A stretch of DNA of 64,000 nucleotides, from the NCBI GenBank assembly GCA_964493475.1, contig CAZBNS010000001.1, forward strand, positions 10,345 through 74,344, given 5' to 3'. Below the pieces are notes generated by a model, which worked only from the letters and a program-made list of their open reading frames with translations, was not told where the DNA came from and made no database searches. Shown here piece after piece: positions 61,049 through 64,000 of this stretch (positions are counted from its first letter, which is position 1; every line of letters starts with the position of its first letter). Made by a program: the position numbers and the translations under genes. The DNA comes from CALXSC01 sp964493475 (GTDB lineage: Bacteria > Pseudomonadota > Alphaproteobacteria > Rickettsiales > UBA1997).

Positions 61049-61744
61049 TTAAAGTTGTAATAATATATTGAAAATATCACTGCTATTTTTAGCAATTTCC
61101 TCAAGCTTTTCTAATGTTATAATATTGTTTTGATTAAAACATCCAACAGACAATCTTCTTAAAAAACTAACATAACCTACGGTATTTAAAGCCTTTGCCA
61201 AATCAACAGCCAAACTTCTAACATAAAACCCTTTTCCACATTTAACTTGAAATTTTGCAGTTTTTTCAGAGGTAAAACCCAAAAAATTCAAACTATAAAC
61301 TTTAACCTTTCTCGCCTCTAATTCAACATTTTTATTACATCTCACCAAATCACAGGCTCTTTTTCCACCAACTTTTATTGCAGAAAAAACAGGCGGAACT
61401 TGTAAAATATCACCAATAAAATTAGGAATAATATTTAAAATTTCTTTTTCAGTGGGTATTTTATCATTTTTTTCAACTACTTCACCTTCTGCGTCATAAG
61501 TATCCCTAAATTCTCCAAATGTTATTTCAAAAAGATATTCCTTCTCAAACGACATCATTTTTTCCGTAGTCTTGGTAGCCTTATTTATGCATATTGGCAG
61601 AACACCAGTTGCAAGTGGATCCAACGTTCCGCCATGCCCAACTTTTTTGGCTTTTAATATTTTTTTTACTATTGCTACGACCTTTGCCGAAGAATAACCC
61701 AAAGGCTTGTCTATATTAAGCCAGCCACTTAATTCAGTCTGCAT
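61049..61744 (-). CDS. truB: tRNA pseudouridine-55 synthase TruB, short form, 231 aa
   Basis: TruB makes psi55 in tRNA. LNIDKPLGYSSAKVV, GHGGTLDPLATGVLPI with catalytic Asp42, FRDTYDAEGEV, VPPVFSAIKVGGKRA, and CGKGFYVRSLAVDLA are present. At 231 residues it lacks the C-terminal PUA-like extension of longer TruB. Forms a three-gene minus-strand cluster with the next genes. Confidence 0.93.
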   Translation of the reverse strand: MQTELSGWLNIDKPLGYSSAKVVAIVKKILKAKKVGHGGTLDPLATGVLPICINKATKTTEKMMSFEKEYLFEITFGEFRDTYDAEGEVVEKNDKIPTEKEILNIIPNFIGDILQVPPVFSAIKVGGKRACDLVRCNKNVELEARKVKVYSLNFLGFTSEKTAKFQVKCGKGFYVRSLAVDLAKALNTVGYVSFLRRLSVGCFNQNNIITLEKLEEIAKNSSDIFNILLQL

Positions 61745-61746
61745 TT

Positions 61747-62142
61747 TTAAAAAATCCTTTGCTCAAGTTTATCTTTTTCTTTGTAATTGGTATTAAAATA
61801 CTCTAAAAACTTTTCTTTTGCTTCTTTTTTATTGTTTCCGTTAGATATTCCCAAAAATTCATATCCATCGTCGGAAAGCTGCTTTGACTTCCAATCAGAA
61901 AAACACACTGCTATATAAGAACAAACAATCAAATAACCGACAAGCTTAAGCGATATATTTAACACAAAACCCAGCAGAACAAAAAATAAAAAAAATAACA
62001 ACGCCTTTCCCCACATTTTATGATAGAATAAATATAGATCTTGAAACATCAAAGCAAATACATCAAAACCATTTTTTACTATTCTTAAATCTTCAATTTT
62101 TCCATCCGCATTTCTTTTTAAAAATATTTTATATGTTTTCAT
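61747..62142 (-). CDS. DUF2628 membrane protein, 131 aa
   Basis: A DUF2628 family protein: KTYKIFLKRNADGKIEDLRIVKNGF, FALMFQDLYLFYHKMWGKAL, two membrane helices (LLFFLFFVLLGFVL and LVGYLIVCSYIAVCF), then DGYEFLGI. Function unknown. It precedes truB by 2 bp and overlaps the upstream gene by 14 bp. Confidence 0.7.
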   Translation of the reverse strand: MKTYKIFLKRNADGKIEDLRIVKNGFDVFALMFQDLYLFYHKMWGKALLFFLFFVLLGFVLNISLKLVGYLIVCSYIAVCFSDWKSKQLSDDGYEFLGISNGNNKKEAKEKFLEYFNTNYKEKDKLEQRIF

Positions 62143-62782
62143 ATATTGAAATAATTGTTTTTATTCTTTTTTCCATAAATTCATCTATATTTTGTCTTAA
62201 AATATCACTAAAAATTTCCAAACCGCCTTTTACATCACCTTTTTGAATTTTAAACATAGCTCCTTGCTCGTTAACTAACAATAACAATGGATTATCTGGA
62301 TTACTTAATTTTGCTATAAGGTTTTTAATAGCCCCATCATTACTATTATCATTTTTATTAATCATCAAATTTAAAGCATTTAAACCGGCCAAATTTCTCA
62401 AAAATAAATCATTATTTTTCATATTATATACTTCCATATATAATTCTATAGCCTTATCAATTTCATTATTCAAAATAGACAAATCAGCCAATCTCAAGCC
62501 AACTATGCTTTTCATATCATCCGTTATATATTTTGATTTATATATTGCATTCAAAAGATTTGCAGCCTCACTTTCGTTATTTTTATTTAAATAATTCATA
62601 GCTTGGTAATAATTGACTATTAACTCTTTTTTCCTATCTTCTTTCCTATCGGAAATAAAAATAACAAAAAAAATAACAACCAAAACAAAGCAAATAAAAT
62701 AAATTATTTGTGAAAGATACGTTTCTATAAAATCTTTTACAAAATCCAAACTAAAGTCATCTATTATATTTTTAATTGACAT
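62129..62782 (-). CDS. YfgM-like TPR membrane protein, 217 aa
   Basis: A type II membrane protein: one N-terminal helix (IIYFICFVLVVIFFVIFI) then helical repeats (NYYQAMNYLNKNNESEAANL, LLNAIYKSKYITDDMKSIVG, LRLADLSILNNEIDKAIELY) of TPR type, as in the YfgM/DUF2133 family, a chaperone-like partner of SecYEG. I use ATG 62782 since family members begin shortly before the TM; a start at 62827 would add 15 residues. It overlaps DUF2628 by 14 bp. Confidence 0.6.
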   Translation of the reverse strand: MSIKNIIDDFSLDFVKDFIETYLSQIIYFICFVLVVIFFVIFISDRKEDRKKELIVNYYQAMNYLNKNNESEAANLLNAIYKSKYITDDMKSIVGLRLADLSILNNEIDKAIELYMEVYNMKNNDLFLRNLAGLNALNLMINKNDNSNDGAIKNLIAKLSNPDNPLLLLVNEQGAMFKIQKGDVKGGLEIFSDILRQNIDEFMEKRIKTIISIYENI

Positions 62783-62835
62783 TTTTTTATAATTAATAAT
62801 TATCTTTATCAAAGAAATAACATACATAATTTAAA

Positions 62836-63177
62836 ATGCAAAAAAAATATGACGAAAACAATGTTTTTCAAAAAATTATAAGAAAAGAACTGCCATCAAC
62901 AATAGTTTATGAAGATGATAAAATCTTAGCTTTCAATGACATAAGCCCAAAAGCCCCGGTTCACATATTGGTAATTCCTAAAAAAAATTATATATCATTT
63001 GATGATTTCGCAGAAAAAGCAACAAATGAAGAAATATCATATTTCTTTAAAAAAATTCAACAAATAGCAGCGAACCAAGGTTTGTCAGAAAAATCTTATA
63101 GAATAGTTGGCAATTGTGGAGAAGAAGCCGGACAAATAGTTAATCATTTTCATATTCATATTTTAGGGTATAAATAG
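62836..63177 (+). CDS. HIT-family nucleotide hydrolase, 113 aa
   Basis: A HIT/Hint-type protein: NVFQKIIRKELPSTIVYEDD, LAFNDISPKAPVHILVIPKK, IVGNCGEEAGQIVNHFHIHI with the triad His104, His106, His108. It hydrolyses purine nucleoside phosphoramidates or AMP-linked compounds. It ends right after the HIT motif, slightly shorter than most. Divergent from the YfgM-like gene (53-bp gap). Confidence 0.9.
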   Translation: MQKKYDENNVFQKIIRKELPSTIVYEDDKILAFNDISPKAPVHILVIPKKNYISFDDFAEKATNEEISYFFKKIQQIAANQGLSEKSYRIVGNCGEEAGQIVNHFHIHILGYK

Positions 63178-63232
63178 TTTTCTCTTAACTCTGGTATATA
63201 TAATTTTGCTATTTTATTTAATAAAATAAGAT

Positions 63233-63302
63233 TAGACAATATTCACAAAGGTTTTGCAGATTAAAATTTATTAATTTAAAAAACTTTTGTGAATATTGTC
63301 TA
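63233..63302. repeat. Near-perfect 23-bp inverted repeat
   Basis: Arms 63233-63255 and 63280-63302 (TAGACAATATTCACAAAGG... and its complement) differ at one position, separated by 24 nt of AT-rich loop. It follows the HIT gene and could be its terminator or a small mobile or regulatory element. No T-run beyond. Confidence 0.55.
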
Positions 63303-63411
63303 GAGTGTTGCATAAAATATTTTCTTGTTTTTTAGATTTTGCTTTTTAATATAAAATGATAAAATAACAAGGAACTAAATAAGTTCGCTTTCCAAAAAAA
63401 ATGGTAATTAT

Positions 63412-64000
63412 ATGTTAAATACATCCAAAAAATTCATAAAAAAATTTAAAAAATATATAATACATATAACAAACAATATAAAACAGATAGAGACTTCCTC
63501 AAAACAATCACAAAAAAACGATAAAAAATATTCACACAAAAATCTCCCGCCCACAAAAACCTCAACATCTTCTACTCAACTTCTCTCACACTCATCACTT
63601 TCCATTATCATCATTACTTTCATAATAACTCTTACAATCATAAGCCAATCCTCTGTATTCGCAGCTTCCTCTCCCTCCTGCTACACTCCCATACCATCCA
63701 AACCAGGTTGTTCTGGCTTAACCTCCATAAGTGATGTAAAACACAAAGGACAATTAAAATGTTTTACAATAGATAAAAAAGCAAAAGACTGCGGCGTATT
63801 TGTAAATGTATTGCCTACAGATACAGATCAAGGACTTGCTGGAAGTCTTGAATCAATAGATTGTACTGGAGAAGATAGAAATACAGAAGACTGTTCTAAT
63901 TATTGTCATAATAATCCAGATACAACTCCTTCTGAATGCGTGAGATGTGATACATTATCAGAAGAACAAAAGATACAATATTCATACTGTAGTAATGAAT
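63412..64000 (+). CDS. Secreted cysteine-rich protein (N-terminal part, runs off window)
   Basis: ATG at 63412 opens a frame to the window end (196 codons visible). A basic cytoplasmic start (residues 1-60) is followed by a membrane or signal-anchor helix (LSIIIITFIITLTIISQSSVFA, about 63-84) and a Cys-rich part with repeated Cys in pairs (SCYTPIP, KPGCSG, KCFTID, DCGVF, IDCTGE, EDCSNYC, ECVRC, YCSN). It resembles the N-terminal part of large exported VirB6/TrbL-like or surface proteins of Rickettsiales, but only the start is visible. Confidence 0.55.
   Translation, partial: MLNTSKKFIKKFKKYIIHITNNIKQIETSSKQSQKNDKKYSHKNLPPTKTSTSSTQLLSHSSLSIIIITFIITLTIISQSSVFAASSPSCYTPIPSKPGCSGLTSISDVKHKGQLKCFTIDKKAKDCGVFVNVLPTDTDQGLAGSLESIDCTGEDRNTEDCSNYCHNNPDTTPSECVRCDTLSEEQKIQYSYCSNE

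Overview
This AT-rich window (roughly 30% G+C by eye) looks like the chromosome of an alphaproteobacterium, probably a Rickettsiales-type or other host-associated lineage. Pointers are a GapR/DUF2312 family protein, lpxB/lptA (an LPS-bearing Gram-negative), an alphaproteobacterial-looking dnaE whose PHP domain lacks its first histidine, a DUF2628 protein and small AT-rich intergenic regions. The species cannot be named from sequence alone. About half the window is an integrated phage and half is chromosome.

Positions 1 to about 31,200 are a podovirus-like prophage that is cut at the left window edge. The late genes lie on the minus strand. Read from the terminase down they are: a nuclease and replication-type genes, small and large terminase, portal, a Bbp19-like protein, scaffold, a lysis cassette (holin, overlapping Rz/Rz1 spanins, M15 endolysin), capsid, a Ser/Thr-rich structural protein, two tail-tube-like proteins and three internal virion proteins. 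The lysogeny module (Cro-like protein, S24-type repressor, a membrane coiled-coil protein, RhuM) diverges at 19.0 kb. A good promoter with a TAATTACA/TGTAATTA operator at 21.8 kb drives a long structured leader that ends in an intrinsic terminator. Behind it is a plus-strand early operon: RecT-like annealing protein, YqaJ-like exonuclease, SF2 helicase, GapR-like protein, NinB-like protein, DNA methyltransferase, YopX, MazG-like protein and integrase. The integrase abuts the 3' end of tRNA-Thr(CGT), the likely attachment site; the other att site lies outside the window.

From 31.2 to 64 kb is chromosome: lpxB-lptA, rlmN, a serB-like phosphatase, a peroxiredoxin, a strikingly diverged glyQ-glyS pair, pccB, an acyltransferase flanked by direct repeats, a 115-bp remnant of a phage endolysin next to tRNA-Arg(TCG), a Ca2+-type P-ATPase, a secreted transglutaminase-like protein, tRNA-Arg(GCG), a membrane-anchored MurF/hydrolase/Ddl operon, nagB, dnaE, yajQ, truB, a HIT protein, and the start of a secreted Cys-rich protein. 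Seven copies of a palindromic repeat ending in AGCTCCCCTTTGTC / GACAAAGGGGAGCT are scattered through this half and none is in the prophage.

The most interesting item is a two-copy cassette (53.2-53.7 kb minus strand; 59.65-60.2 kb plus strand). Each copy has a conserved promoter (TTGCAA, 17 nt, AATACT), a ~199-nt RNA with a UACG-tetraloop hairpin and several stems whose sequence differs between copies while pairing is kept, an intrinsic terminator, and directly after it a small basic helical protein of 93-95 residues starting MDELMKNDLLK. A truncated third copy of the RNA 5' end lies at 53.01 kb. I do not recognise this as any described RNA or toxin-antitoxin family.
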